This document shows, piece by piece, positions 34,539 through 42,704 of a DNA stretch of 64,000 nucleotides. This stretch comes from Thermophilibacter gallinarum (GTDB taxonomy: Bacteria > Actinomycetota > Coriobacteriia > Coriobacteriales > Atopobiaceae), in assembly GCF_014982725.1 (NCBI RefSeq), contig NZ_JADCJZ010000002.1:1-64000 (forward strand), read 5' to 3'. Every line of letters begins with the position of its first letter. The first letter of the stretch is position 1. The translations under genes were made by a program, and so were the position numbers. The notes beneath the pieces are model-generated. The model saw only the letters and a list, made by a program, of their open reading frames with translations, made no database searches and was not told where the DNA came from.

Positions 34539-35705
34539 CTACTCGATGAACATCGCGTCGCCGAACGAGAGGAAGCGGTAGCGCTCCTCTATCGCGGCGG
34601 CGTAGGCGGCCATGATCTGGTCGCGCGTGGCGAAGGCCGAGACGAGCATCATGAGCGTCGATCGCGGCACGTGGAAGTTCGTGACCATGGCGTCCACCAC
34701 GTGGAAGCTCGACCCCGGCATGAGGTAGAGGTTGGTGGTGGCGTTCTCGCGCGCCACGATGTCACCGGTGCCGGCGGCGCCCTCGAAGCGACGCGCGGCG
34801 ACGGGCGGATCACTCGGGGCGGCGTCCTCCTCCCAGGCGCTCTCGAGCGAGCGCACCGAGGTGGTGCCCACGGCAATCACGCGGTGGCCGGCGGCCTTGG
34901 TGGCGTGCACGGCGTCGACGACCTCCTGGGGCACGTGGTAGCGCTCGGTGTGCATGAAGTGCTGGGTCGGGTCGTCCTCGGTGACCAGGCGGAAGGTGTC
35001 GATGCCCACCTCGAGCTCGACGGTCGCCCAGCCCACGCCCTTCTCGCGAATGCGCTCGATGAGCTCGGGCGTGAAGTGGAGGCCGGCAGTGGGCGCGGCG
35101 GCGGAGTGCTCCTCCGTCATGGCGTAGACGGTCTGGTACTTCTCGGGGTCGCCCTCGTAGCTGGTGATGTAGGGCGGCAGCGGCACGTGGCCGGCGGCGT
35201 GTATGGCCTCGTCCAGGGTGCGCGGGGTGCCGTCGTCCTTCTCGCCCACCGGCGAGAAGCGCACGAGGCGGCCGCCCCTGCTGCCCTCGACGAAGTCGAC
35301 GATCTCGCCGGTGAGCACCACCGGCGCGGACTCCGGGGCGTGCAGGCCGCCGGCGCGGTACTCGATCACGATGCCCGGCTGGCGCAGCCTCTTGCCGGGG
35401 TTGACCAGGCACTCCCAGACGCCGCCGAGCGGGTCCACGTCCTCGCGGCGCTTGAGCAGCAGCGTCTCGCAGACGCCGCCGGTCCCGCGCTTGCGGCCCA
35501 CGAGGCGCGCCGGCATGACGCGCGTCTGGTTGGCCACGAGCAGGTCGCCGGGCTCGAGGTAGTCGATGATGTCCGAGAAGCGCCGGTGCTCGACGGAGCC
35601 GTCCTCGCGGTGGAGCACGAGCAGGCGGCAGGAGTCGCGCGGCTCGGCGGGGGCCTGGGCGATGAGCTCGTCGGGCAGCGGATAGTCGAAGTCGTCGGTG
35701 CGCAT
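34539..35705 (-). CDS. queA: S-adenosylmethionine:tRNA ribosyltransferase-isomerase
   Basis: Transfers and isomerises the ribosyl part of SAM onto preQ1 in tRNA, giving epoxyqueuosine. The 388-residue protein starts with the family's DFDYPLPDELIAQAP and contains VANQTRVMPARL near 60, AAPTAGLHFT near 218, and VTNFHVPRSTLMMLVSAF near 345. Length is slightly above the usual 340-350. The 12-bp segment holding its stop is tandemly duplicated. It works between Tgt and QueH, both in this window. Confidence 0.96.
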   Translation of the reverse strand: MRTDDFDYPLPDELIAQAPAEPRDSCRLLVLHREDGSVEHRRFSDIIDYLEPGDLLVANQTRVMPARLVGRKRGTGGVCETLLLKRREDVDPLGGVWECLVNPGKRLRQPGIVIEYRAGGLHAPESAPVVLTGEIVDFVEGSRGGRLVRFSPVGEKDDGTPRTLDEAIHAAGHVPLPPYITSYEGDPEKYQTVYAMTEEHSAAAPTAGLHFTPELIERIREKGVGWATVELEVGIDTFRLVTEDDPTQHFMHTERYHVPQEVVDAVHATKAAGHRVIAVGTTSVRSLESAWEEDAAPSDPPVAARRFEGAAGTGDIVARENATTNLYLMPGSSFHVVDAMVTNFHVPRSTLMMLVSAFATRDQIMAAYAAAIEERYRFLSFGDAMFIE

Positions 35706-35740
35706 GGGGTTCCTCCTTGGTCCAGCGCACTACGATAGCA

Positions 35741-35845
35741 CGCGCGAGACGGCCGACGTGTGAATCCGGCGCTCGGACAGCTTTGCGCGCACAGAGCGCG
35801 CGCTGCAGAACTCGCGGCGGATTCACACGCCGGCCGCCTCGCGCG
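35741..35845. repeat. Private-arm inverted repeat, copy 1
   Basis: Arms CGTGTGAATCCG/CGGATTCACACG (35757-35768, 35818-35829) extend outward through GGCCG/CGGCC and CGCGCGAG/CTCGCGCG with small mismatches. They enclose a 49-bp core that begins GCGCTCGGACAG and ends CTGCAGAACTCGCGG, with a GC hairpin between. The core is shared with 41081-41164, but the arms are not. It lies between corA and queA, with no U-tract, so it is not a standard terminator. Confidence 0.85.
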
Positions 35846-35887
35846 CCCCATCGGTGTCGGTAGAGCCAGGAGGGCAGGGTTTTCTCG

Positions 35888-36862
35888 CTAGTGCCAGAGG
35901 CCCTTGCGCTTGAAGATCCAGGCGGCGACGAGGCAGCCCGCAACGGCGAGCAGCAGCGGGAACGCCCAGTTGTCGAGCAGGGGGACGCCCTCGAAGGGCA
36001 GGCCGACGTTCATGCCGTAGAAGCCGAAGACGATGTTGGGGATCGCCATGACGATCGTGATGACGGAGAGGACCTTCATCACGATGTTGAGGTTGTTGGA
36101 GATGATGCTCGCGAAGGCGTCCATCGTGCCGGAGAGCGTCCCGGAGTAGATGTTGGCCATCTCGATGGCCTGGTGCACCTCGACGAGCACGTCCTCGAGC
36201 AGGTCCTGGTCGTCCTCGTAGAGCGGGATGATGCGGCCCTGCGCGATCTTGTTGAGCGTCACCTCGTCCGACTTGAGCGAGGTGGAGAAGTACACGAGCG
36301 ACTTCTCCAGGTTGAGCATCTGGATGAGCTCCTCGTTGCGCACGGACGCGTGCAGGCGTGCCTCGGTGTTGGAGGACAGGCGGTCAATGCGCCGCAGGTA
36401 GACGAGGTAGAGCTGCGAGATATGCAAGAGCATCTGCAGCAGGAAGCGCGTGCGGTAGCGCGTATCCACGTTGCGGACGCGACCGCAGGCCAGGTCGTCG
36501 ACGACCTCGTTCTGGAGGATGCTGATGGTGACGAAGAGCCCGCGCTCGGGCAAGAAGACCATCGAGAGGGGCATGGTGTCGTACTGGAGCGGGCTCTGAG
36601 GGCGCACCCCCGCGCCGTCCTCGCCCACGACGGGATAGTCCACGATCACGAAGATCTGGCGCGCGTCCTCGTCGTAGTCGACGCGCGAGGTCTCCTCGTC
36701 GTCGAGGGCCGAGCTCACGAACTCCGGGAGCACGCCGAGCTCGCCCTCGAGCCAGGCGCGCTCCTCGTCCGTGGGCGCGACGACGTTGACCCAGCACCCG
36801 GGACAGGGCTGGGCGACCTTCTCCATGGTTCCGTTCTCGCCGGTCAGCAGGCACTGGATCAT
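35888..36862 (-). CDS. corA: CorA-family divalent cation transporter
   Basis: A 324-residue channel-like Mg2+/Co2+ transporter. It has a soluble alpha/beta N-terminal domain and long helices (about 1-255), then two C-terminal membrane segments with the selectivity motif GFYGMNV near 285 and a basic tail FKRKGLWH. Start ATG 36862 gives MIQCLLTG; an internal ATG at 36826 (MEKVAQPCPG) is an alternative start. No M-box or other riboswitch is visible in the short upstream gap. Confidence 0.93.
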   Translation of the reverse strand: MIQCLLTGENGTMEKVAQPCPGCWVNVVAPTDEERAWLEGELGVLPEFVSSALDDEETSRVDYDEDARQIFVIVDYPVVGEDGAGVRPQSPLQYDTMPLSMVFLPERGLFVTISILQNEVVDDLACGRVRNVDTRYRTRFLLQMLLHISQLYLVYLRRIDRLSSNTEARLHASVRNEELIQMLNLEKSLVYFSTSLKSDEVTLNKIAQGRIIPLYEDDQDLLEDVLVEVHQAIEMANIYSGTLSGTMDAFASIISNNLNIVMKVLSVITIVMAIPNIVFGFYGMNVGLPFEGVPLLDNWAFPLLLAVAGCLVAAWIFKRKGLWH

Positions 36863-36957
36863 GTTCTCACCGTCCTTCTCGTCTCAGACAGACCGTTCAC
36901 CACGATAGAGCACGCGCCGCGCGGGCGGGCGAGGGATCGGCGGTCTTGCCAAAACCC

Positions 36958-37563
36958 TTACACCTGGGGGGCGGCCGAGCGCGCCGCGGCCTTCGCGGCC
37001 TTGCGCGCGTCGCGGGCCTCGTGGCGCTCGATGGCCGCCTCCGCGGCCGAGAAGCGGCACCCGCAGTAGTTCTGGCGATACATTCCCAGCTCGCGGGACT
37101 CGCGCGTGGCCTCGGGGTAGAACGGGCGGAAGTCGCGCCAGACGGGCGTGAGGCCAAAGCGGGGCGCGACCGCGGAGAGGATCTCGCCGCAGGCGTCGAA
37201 GAGCTGGTACGGCGAGACCACGAGCGTCGTGGACACGAACTCGAAGCCCCGCTCGCGCCCCACGCGACACGCCTCGGCAAGGCGCAGCGCGTAGCACGCC
37301 CGGCAGCGCCGCTCGCGGTCGAAGCCCGCAGGGGCGGCGGCTGCCTCCCAGGCGTCCCGGTCGTCTCCGGCGACGATCACGTCGACGTGCGCCACCTCGT
37401 CGGCCCACGCGCGCAGCGTGTCCAGGCGACGTTGCCACTCGGAGACGGGCTGGATGTTGGGGTTGGTCCAGCAGATCGTGGGCTCGAAGCCCTCGGCGCG
37501 CAGCAGCCTCACCGGCTCGAGCGAGCACGGGCCGCAACAGGCATGGAGCAGAAGCGGCGTCAT
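36958..37563 (-). CDS. queH: Epoxyqueuosine reductase QueH
   Basis: Reduces epoxyqueuosine to queuosine in tRNA; QueH is the Fe-S, DUF208 alternative to QueG. The 201-residue protein starts LLLHACCGPCS (CC..C pair at residues 9-13), then has RRCRACYALRL near 108 and MYRQNYCGCRFS near 165, the full QueH cysteine set. ATG 37563 overlaps the nitroreductase stop as ATGA. It is the third gene of an overlapping set with the HExxH protein and nitroreductase. The C-terminus is Ala/Arg-rich. Confidence 0.93.
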   Translation of the reverse strand: MTPLLLHACCGPCSLEPVRLLRAEGFEPTICWTNPNIQPVSEWQRRLDTLRAWADEVAHVDVIVAGDDRDAWEAAAAPAGFDRERRCRACYALRLAEACRVGRERGFEFVSTTLVVSPYQLFDACGEILSAVAPRFGLTPVWRDFRPFYPEATRESRELGMYRQNYCGCRFSAAEAAIERHEARDARKAAKAAARSAAPQV

Positions 37564-38300
37564 GAGGCCTCCGTCGCGAAGTCCGCGAGGATCGCGGCGG
37601 CGGAGCGCGTCATCTCGCGCGAGAAGTCCGAGTTCCACTTGCGCTCGCAGAACGCGCACGCCCAGTCGGCGAGGTCGCGGCTGGCCGGCGCCTTGGGACG
37701 CAGGTCCTCGAGCAGGCGGTCGGCGTCGCGCGTCTCGTAGCGATTCTCGAAGACGATGTCCTCGAGCGGCAGGCGCACCGGCTTCACGCGCCTGAGCTGC
37801 CCCTCCGTGGGATGGCCGATCACGAGCATCACCGCGGGCACCACGTAGCGCGGACACCCCAGGATTCTCGCCTGCTCCTCGCGGCGCTCGAGGATATCGC
37901 CGATGTAGCACGAGCCGAGCCCCAGGCTGTGCGCGGCGACCACGGCGTTCTGCGCCGCGATGGCGGTGTCCTCGAGCGCAAGGAGAAAGTCGCCCACGCC
38001 CGGCTCGCGCGGCACGGCGTCGGCGGCGAGAAAGGCCTGGTGCCAGCGGCGGACGTCGACGCAGAACACCAGCACGAGCGGAGCCGTCGCAATGAACGGC
38101 TGGTTGTCGCAGGTGACGGCAAGCTCGTCCTTCTCGGCCTGGTCGCGCACCACGACGATGGAGTAGAGCTGCTGGTTTCCCGCCGTGGGCGCCTGGCACG
38201 CGGCCTCGAGGATGGCGCGCTCGTCCGCGGCGCTCACGGGCTCGTCGGTGTAGGCGCGCGCGGAGCGGCGCTCGTGGAGCTGGGCGATGGTCTCGTTCAT
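37560..38300 (-). CDS. Nitroreductase-family flavoprotein
   Basis: A 246-residue FMN-dependent oxidoreductase. The N-terminal RRSARAYTDEPV is the FMN-phosphate site, APTAGNQQLYSIVVV follows, and LGLGSCYIG and VMLVIGHP are the other family blocks. Beyond the usual 185-residue domain is a C-terminal extension with WACAFCERKWNSDFS (CxxC) that may bind iron or a partner. Substrate unknown. It overlaps both neighbours by four bases, so it is translationally coupled to the HExxH membrane protein and to queH. Confidence 0.9.
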   Translation of the reverse strand: MNETIAQLHERRSARAYTDEPVSAADERAILEAACQAPTAGNQQLYSIVVVRDQAEKDELAVTCDNQPFIATAPLVLVFCVDVRRWHQAFLAADAVPREPGVGDFLLALEDTAIAAQNAVVAAHSLGLGSCYIGDILERREEQARILGCPRYVVPAVMLVIGHPTEGQLRRVKPVRLPLEDIVFENRYETRDADRLLEDLRPKAPASRDLADWACAFCERKWNSDFSREMTRSAAAILADFATEAS

Positions 38301-38839
38301 GCGTCCTCCTCGCGGTCGCAGAGCAGGGTGATGCCGGTCTCGGTGTCGCGAACATGGGTGCAGGCGCCCTCGCGAAGGGTGGCGGCCGCCATGAGGATAT
38401 CACCGGCGCACCCGGAAAGATGGACGCCAGCGAGAAGGACCGCGAGCACGGGGAGGCCCGCGCCGAGCGCCAGGACGGCCAGCACGGCCGTCACCAGCAC
38501 CGAGGGTGCCAGCAGCACGGCCACCATGCGGCCGCGACGCAGCACGGCCCCGTCCGTCTTGGTGTAGAGGAAGGCGTCCTTGAAGCCGAAGGACACGCGG
38601 CAGCCGGGGCACAGCAGCTTGAACGCCGCGGCATGCACGAGCTCGTGGACGGGCAGAGCGACCACCGTGCCCGCAGCCAGCGTGACCCACCACCACACGT
38701 CGAGCCTCTCGCCGCCCAGGGCGAGGGCGAGGAGCGCGGCGAGAAGAGCCGTGACCGCGAGAAGCGCGAGCGACAGCCGCGCGATCCCCCGCTGCAGGGC
38801 CTCGTCCCCCAGGACGTCTATGTCGGCGATCGTGCGCAT
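38297..38839 (-). CDS. Membrane protein with HExxH motif (DUF3267-like)
   Basis: A 180-residue protein with four to five hydrophobic segments. The motif HELVHAAAF (HExxH, near residue 66) on a membrane helix suggests an intramembrane zinc protease of the DUF3267 type; a possible third ligand is unclear. It contains a cysteine pair LLCPGC after the motif. Function not known. First gene of an operon with nitroreductase and queH, with 4-base overlaps. Its promoter lies in or near the inverted repeat at 38861-38982. Confidence 0.8.
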   Translation of the reverse strand: MRTIADIDVLGDEALQRGIARLSLALLAVTALLAALLALALGGERLDVWWWVTLAAGTVVALPVHELVHAAAFKLLCPGCRVSFGFKDAFLYTKTDGAVLRRGRMVAVLLAPSVLVTAVLAVLALGAGLPVLAVLLAGVHLSGCAGDILMAAATLREGACTHVRDTETGITLLCDREEDA

Positions 38840-38860
38840 GCGCCCATCTTAGCGCGCCTC

Positions 38861-38982
38861 CGCTTTCCGGGTGTGTACGAAGTTACAAGGTTGATGTTCT
38901 TCTCTCCAAGCGTTCTACCTGCTGGTTTGTAATTGCTCGGTACCTTATTAATTTTGCAACTTCGTACACACCCGGAAAAGCG
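38861..38982. repeat. Long inverted repeat with AT-rich centre
   Basis: Left arm 38861-38888 and right arm 38954-38982 match as complements over about 28 bp (core CCGGGTGTGTACGAAGTT) with one mismatch and one indel. They enclose 65 bp that are much more AT-rich than the region. The element lies in the divergent gap between the DUF3267-like gene and metG, and the centre carries promoter-like boxes for both directions. The size and arm style resemble MITE-type or hairpin elements. No transposase is nearby. Confidence 0.85.
38927..38954 (+). promoter_or_regulatory. Candidate metG promoter inside the inverted repeat
   Basis: TTGTAA (38927-38932) and TAATTT (38949-38954) are 16 bp apart, about 90 bp before metG. 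The right repeat arm would be in the first transcribed bases. Confidence 0.4.
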
Positions 38983-39044
38983 AGACGCGCGCAGCCGAGA
39001 AGTGCGAGAATGGGAGGGCTGCACCCAATCACGAAGGAGCACCC

Positions 39045-41072
39045 ATGCCCGAGACCTCCTCTCGCCCGAGCTTCCCGCGCCGCGCGGTCATCACCGGCGG
39101 CATGCCCTACGGCAACAAGAACCTGCACTTCGGCCATATCGGCGGCGTCTTCGTTCCGGCCGACTTCTTCGCGCGCTTCCTGCGCGACCGCATCGGCGCC
39201 GAGAACGTGATCTTCGTCTCAGGCACGGACTGCTACGGATCGCCCATCGCCGAGGGCTACCGCAAGAAGGTGGAGAACGAGGGATACACGGGCACGATCG
39301 AGGACTACGTCCGCGCCAACCACGAGAGCCAGAAGGCCGCCCTCGACGCCTACGGCATCTCGCTCGACCTCTTCGCCGGCTCCGGCCTCGCCCCCGCGCG
39401 CGACGTCCATGCCCGCGTGACCGACGAGCTCATCCGTCGCCTCCACGAGCGCGGCTACCTCAAGAAGCGCTCCACGCGCCAGTTCTTTGACGTTGAGGCC
39501 GGCACCTTCCTCAACGGCCGCCAGGTCCAGGGCCGCTGCCCCGTGCGCGGCTGCAAGTCCGAGAAGGCCTACGCCGACGAGTGCGACCTCGGCCACCAGT
39601 TTGACCCCGAGGAGCTGATCGCCCCCCTCTCGCAGGTCACCGGCACCACGCCCGAGCTGCGGCCGGTTGACAACTGGTACTTTGACCTGCCCGCCTTCCG
39701 CGACGAGCTCGAGCGCCTCATGGACGAGTGGGACATGGACCCGCAGGTCCGCGCCATCGTCACCAAGACCGTGCGCGAGAGCCTCGTCGACCCGGTGATC
39801 TACGTCCAGACCAAGTTCCGCGAGGCCTACGACGCCGTCGCCGACCAGCTCCCCGCCCATACGCTCGCGGAGGCCGAGAAGGGCCAGCAGTCCTTCTCGC
39901 TCACCTTCGCCGGCTGGGAGGAGCGCGACGAGGCGCGCGAGAAGCTCGACGCCGCGGGCGTGCGCTTCCGCACCGGCAAGTGCCTGCTCCCGTTCCGCAT
40001 CACCGGCAACATCGACTGGGGCGTGGCCGCACCCGAGCTCGAGGGCACGAGCGGCCTCACGGTCTGGTGCTGGCCCGAGAGCCTGTGGGCGCCGATCTCG
40101 TTCACGCAGACGACGCTGGAGCTCGCCGAGGAGGGCCGCTACTCCAGCCGCGACTGGCACGACTGGTGGTGCAGCGAGGACGCCCGCGTCTACCAGTTCA
40201 TCGGCCAGGACAACATCTACTTCTACTGCGTGGCGCAGCCCGCCATGTGGGAGGCGCTCGACTGGGGCCTCACGCAGGACATCCCCGTGGCCAACTACCA
40301 CATCCTGTTCATGAACAAGAAGGCCTCGAGCTCCGGCAAGATCGTCCCGCCGATGGCGGCGGAGCTGCTGGACGCCTACACGCCCGAGCAGCTGCGCGCG
40401 CACTGGCTGTCCCTTGGCCTGGACCAGAAGGCTGTCTCCTTCAACCCCAAGGCCTTCGACACCTCCGTCTCCCACAAGGACAAGGCCACGGGCGAGGACG
40501 TGCTCGTCCGCGACGACCCGCGCGTGGTCGACCCCGCCCTCAAGGAGAGCGCCTTCCTCACCAACATCTTCAACCGCCTGGCCCGCAGCTGCTTCTACGG
40601 CGCCGCCAACGTCTGCGACGCGCACCTACCCGCCGTTGCCCCGAGCGAGGAGGCCGTCGCCGCCGCGCGCGAGGCCACGCTGGCCTTCGAGCGCCGCGCC
40701 TACGAGTTCGACGCCCACGGTGCGCTCGGCGTGGCGGAGGAGTTCGCCCGCGCGGCCAACAAGCGCTGGGACGACGCCTCCAAGGCCGCCAAGGGCGACG
40801 ACGCCGCCTACGAGGCCGCCCTCGCCGACGCCTTCGTCGCGCTGCGCACGACGGCCCTGCTCATGCACCCGGCCGTGCCCTTCGGCTGCGAGAAGATCTG
40901 CGAGCACATGGGCTTCTCGCCCGAGCTGTTCTTCTCCTGGGACCACGCCTTCGACGGCCCCGCCGAGCTGGCCGCCGCCTGCGGCGAGACGCCCGCGGAG
41001 CACAGGATCGTCCCCCTGCCCCCGCGCTATGACTTCTTCGAGAAGCACCCGTCGCAGGTTCGCTCCAAGTAG
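39045..41072 (+). CDS. metG: Methionyl-tRNA synthetase-like class I synthetase with divergent KMSKS
   Basis: A 675-residue class I synthetase most like MetRS. The HIGH box appears as HFGHIGG (residues 28-34), a Cys/His knuckle reads CPVRGC...CDLGH near 170, and the GQDNIYFYCVAQPAMW block near 386 is typical. The catalytic KMSKS loop is replaced by KKASSSGKI near 427: Ser/Gly are kept, but Met and the second Lys differ. A helical anticodon domain follows; no tRNA-binding EMAP-like domain is attached. It could be the sole MetRS or a paralogue. The ribosome site AAGGAG precedes the ATG. Confidence 0.85.
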   Translation: MPETSSRPSFPRRAVITGGMPYGNKNLHFGHIGGVFVPADFFARFLRDRIGAENVIFVSGTDCYGSPIAEGYRKKVENEGYTGTIEDYVRANHESQKAALDAYGISLDLFAGSGLAPARDVHARVTDELIRRLHERGYLKKRSTRQFFDVEAGTFLNGRQVQGRCPVRGCKSEKAYADECDLGHQFDPEELIAPLSQVTGTTPELRPVDNWYFDLPAFRDELERLMDEWDMDPQVRAIVTKTVRESLVDPVIYVQTKFREAYDAVADQLPAHTLAEAEKGQQSFSLTFAGWEERDEAREKLDAAGVRFRTGKCLLPFRITGNIDWGVAAPELEGTSGLTVWCWPESLWAPISFTQTTLELAEEGRYSSRDWHDWWCSEDARVYQFIGQDNIYFYCVAQPAMWEALDWGLTQDIPVANYHILFMNKKASSSGKIVPPMAAELLDAYTPEQLRAHWLSLGLDQKAVSFNPKAFDTSVSHKDKATGEDVLVRDDPRVVDPALKESAFLTNIFNRLARSCFYGAANVCDAHLPAVAPSEEAVAAAREATLAFERRAYEFDAHGALGVAEEFARAANKRWDDASKAAKGDDAAYEAALADAFVALRTTALLMHPAVPFGCEKICEHMGFSPELFFSWDHAFDGPAELAAACGETPAEHRIVPLPPRYDFFEKHPSQVRSK

Positions 41073-41080
41073 CGAGAAGG

Positions 41081-41164
41081 GCGGGGCGAGAAGGTCCGGC
41101 GCTCAGACAGTCCTCGCCGCAAAGGACGCGGCTGCGGAACTCGCGGCGGACCTTCTCGCCCCGC
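41081..41164. repeat. Private-arm inverted repeat, copy 2
   Basis: A perfect 18-bp pair (GCGGGGCGAGAAGGTCCG, 41081-41098, with its complement 41147-41164) encloses a 48-bp core. The core runs from GCGCTCAGACAG to CTGCGGAACTCGCGG and matches copy 1 at 35769-35817 at both ends; the middle 21-22 nt differ. It lies between metG and the hydrolase-GNAT gene, 9 bp after the metG stop. Confidence 0.88.
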
Positions 41165-41201
41165 CCGCACTTGATCGGCCTATCTTACCGAAGGGACTCA
41201 C

Positions 41202-42695
41202 ATGAAGGTCACGCCGCCGCCGGTGCACGTTCCGCGCCCGTACGCGCTGCCGACCGTTCCGCTCGCGGCGCGCGTGGAGGTGCCGACGGCCGACGGCGCG
41301 ACGATCGTGGCCTGGACGTACGCGCCCGCCGGCGTCGTCGACGAGCCGGGGACGCCCTTCGGCCTCGGCCTCGCCGTGCCGCCGGTCCTCATGCTGCACG
41401 GCAACGGCGAGGAGCACGGCATCTTCGGGCCGGTCATCGACGCCGTCTGCGCGAGCGGGCGCGCCGTCGTCGCCGTTGACTCCCGCGCGCAGGGCCAGAG
41501 CACGCGCGGCACCGCGCCGCTCTCCTACGAGCTCATGGCCGCCGACGCCCGCGAGGTCTGCTCGCGCCTCGGCGTTCCGCAGGTCCACGTGCTCGGCTTC
41601 TCCGACGGCGGCATCCTGGGGCTGCTCCTCGCCCGCGACTGGGGCGAGCACGTCCTCTCCGTGACCGCGCTCGGGGCGAACCTCACGCCTGACGGCCTCC
41701 CCAGGGAGGACACCGACTGGATGGCCTACGCCGCCGCCGAGAACCGCCGCTGGGCCGAGGAGGGCGAGGAGGGCGTCACGCTGGAGGACGGAACGCCGGT
41801 GCCCTCCCCCGCCGAGTCGGCGAGGATCGCCGAGCTCCTGCAGCTCATGGTCGAGCAGCCTCAGATCGACGCCGCCTCGCTGGTGCGCATCACCTGTCCC
41901 GTGACCGTCATGGTCGGCGAGTTCGACGAGATCCTTCCCGAGGAGACCGACCGCATCGTCGCCGCCATCCCCGGCGCGACCAAGGTCGTGGAGCCTGGCA
42001 TCGACCACAACCTCCCCAAGATGGCGCCCGACGCCGTCTCGCGCGAGCTTCTCGCAACGGTCGCCCGAAACGACGTGCGCCACGAGGGTCGCGCGAGCAT
42101 ACCGGCCGACATAGCCGTCGTGCGCCTGCCCGTCTCGGGCCTCTGGGCGGAGAGGCTGGACGCGCTGTACGCCCACGTGAGCGCCACCGGTGGCACCTGC
42201 GGCTGGGTCCCGGGCGTCTGGCCGCCGGCCGGCATGGCCCGCGGCCTGCTCGCCGCCGGCTCCTACTGGGGTGCCTTCGACGCCGCGGCCGTCCACGACG
42301 GCACGCCCCGCGAGGACGCCGTCCTTCTCGGCGCCGTGGCGATGGACCTCGACGCCGACATGGGCGACGGCACCGCCCCCGGCCACGGCTCCGGCACGGG
42401 AGGCCCCGGCTGGGAGGGTCTTCCCGCCCGTGAGGTGCGCGGCCTCCATCTGCTCGCCGTCGACCCCGACGCGCGCGGGCGCCACGCATCCGTCGCCCTT
42501 CTCGACGCCGTGGCCCGCGAGGCGCGCGCCGAGGGCGCACGCGTGGTGCGCCTCAACACCTCGGTCCAGGGCGTGGAGGCCAACGCGATGTACACGCGCT
42601 GCGACTTCACCCGCCACCGCCCGATCTGGCTGCCCTACCCCACGCTGCCAATGCCCGGCTGGACCAACCTCTGGGAGCTCCGGCTCGACGTCTAG
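41202..42695 (+). CDS. Alpha/beta hydrolase fused to a GNAT acetyltransferase
   Basis: A 497-residue two-domain protein. Residues about 20-290 are an alpha/beta hydrolase with oxyanion motif LMLHGNGE (63-70), nucleophile elbow LGFSDGG (Ser134), acid region VGEFDEILP and His in GIDHNLP. Residues about 305-497 look like a GNAT domain: LHLLAVDPDARGRHASVALL is the acetyl-CoA pyrophosphate loop (R/Q-x-x-G-x-A type), followed by VRLNTSVQGVEANAMYTRCDF. The substrate is unknown. A linked hydrolase and acyltransferase might act on the same small metabolite or peptide. No frameshift is seen; the domains are in one frame. Confidence 0.85.
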   Translation: MKVTPPPVHVPRPYALPTVPLAARVEVPTADGATIVAWTYAPAGVVDEPGTPFGLGLAVPPVLMLHGNGEEHGIFGPVIDAVCASGRAVVAVDSRAQGQSTRGTAPLSYELMAADAREVCSRLGVPQVHVLGFSDGGILGLLLARDWGEHVLSVTALGANLTPDGLPREDTDWMAYAAAENRRWAEEGEEGVTLEDGTPVPSPAESARIAELLQLMVEQPQIDAASLVRITCPVTVMVGEFDEILPEETDRIVAAIPGATKVVEPGIDHNLPKMAPDAVSRELLATVARNDVRHEGRASIPADIAVVRLPVSGLWAERLDALYAHVSATGGTCGWVPGVWPPAGMARGLLAAGSYWGAFDAAAVHDGTPREDAVLLGAVAMDLDADMGDGTAPGHGSGTGGPGWEGLPAREVRGLHLLAVDPDARGRHASVALLDAVAREARAEGARVVRLNTSVQGVEANAMYTRCDFTRHRPIWLPYPTLPMPGWTNLWELRLDV

Positions 42696-42704
42696 CCCTC
42701 GACG

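Noticed and set aside
35741-35845. Ordinary rho-independent terminator
   Set aside because: No U-tract on either strand, very long arms, and a core shared with another locus.
38861-38982. Insertion sequence
   Set aside because: Only 122 bp, no transposase frame and no clear target duplication; at most a MITE-like element.
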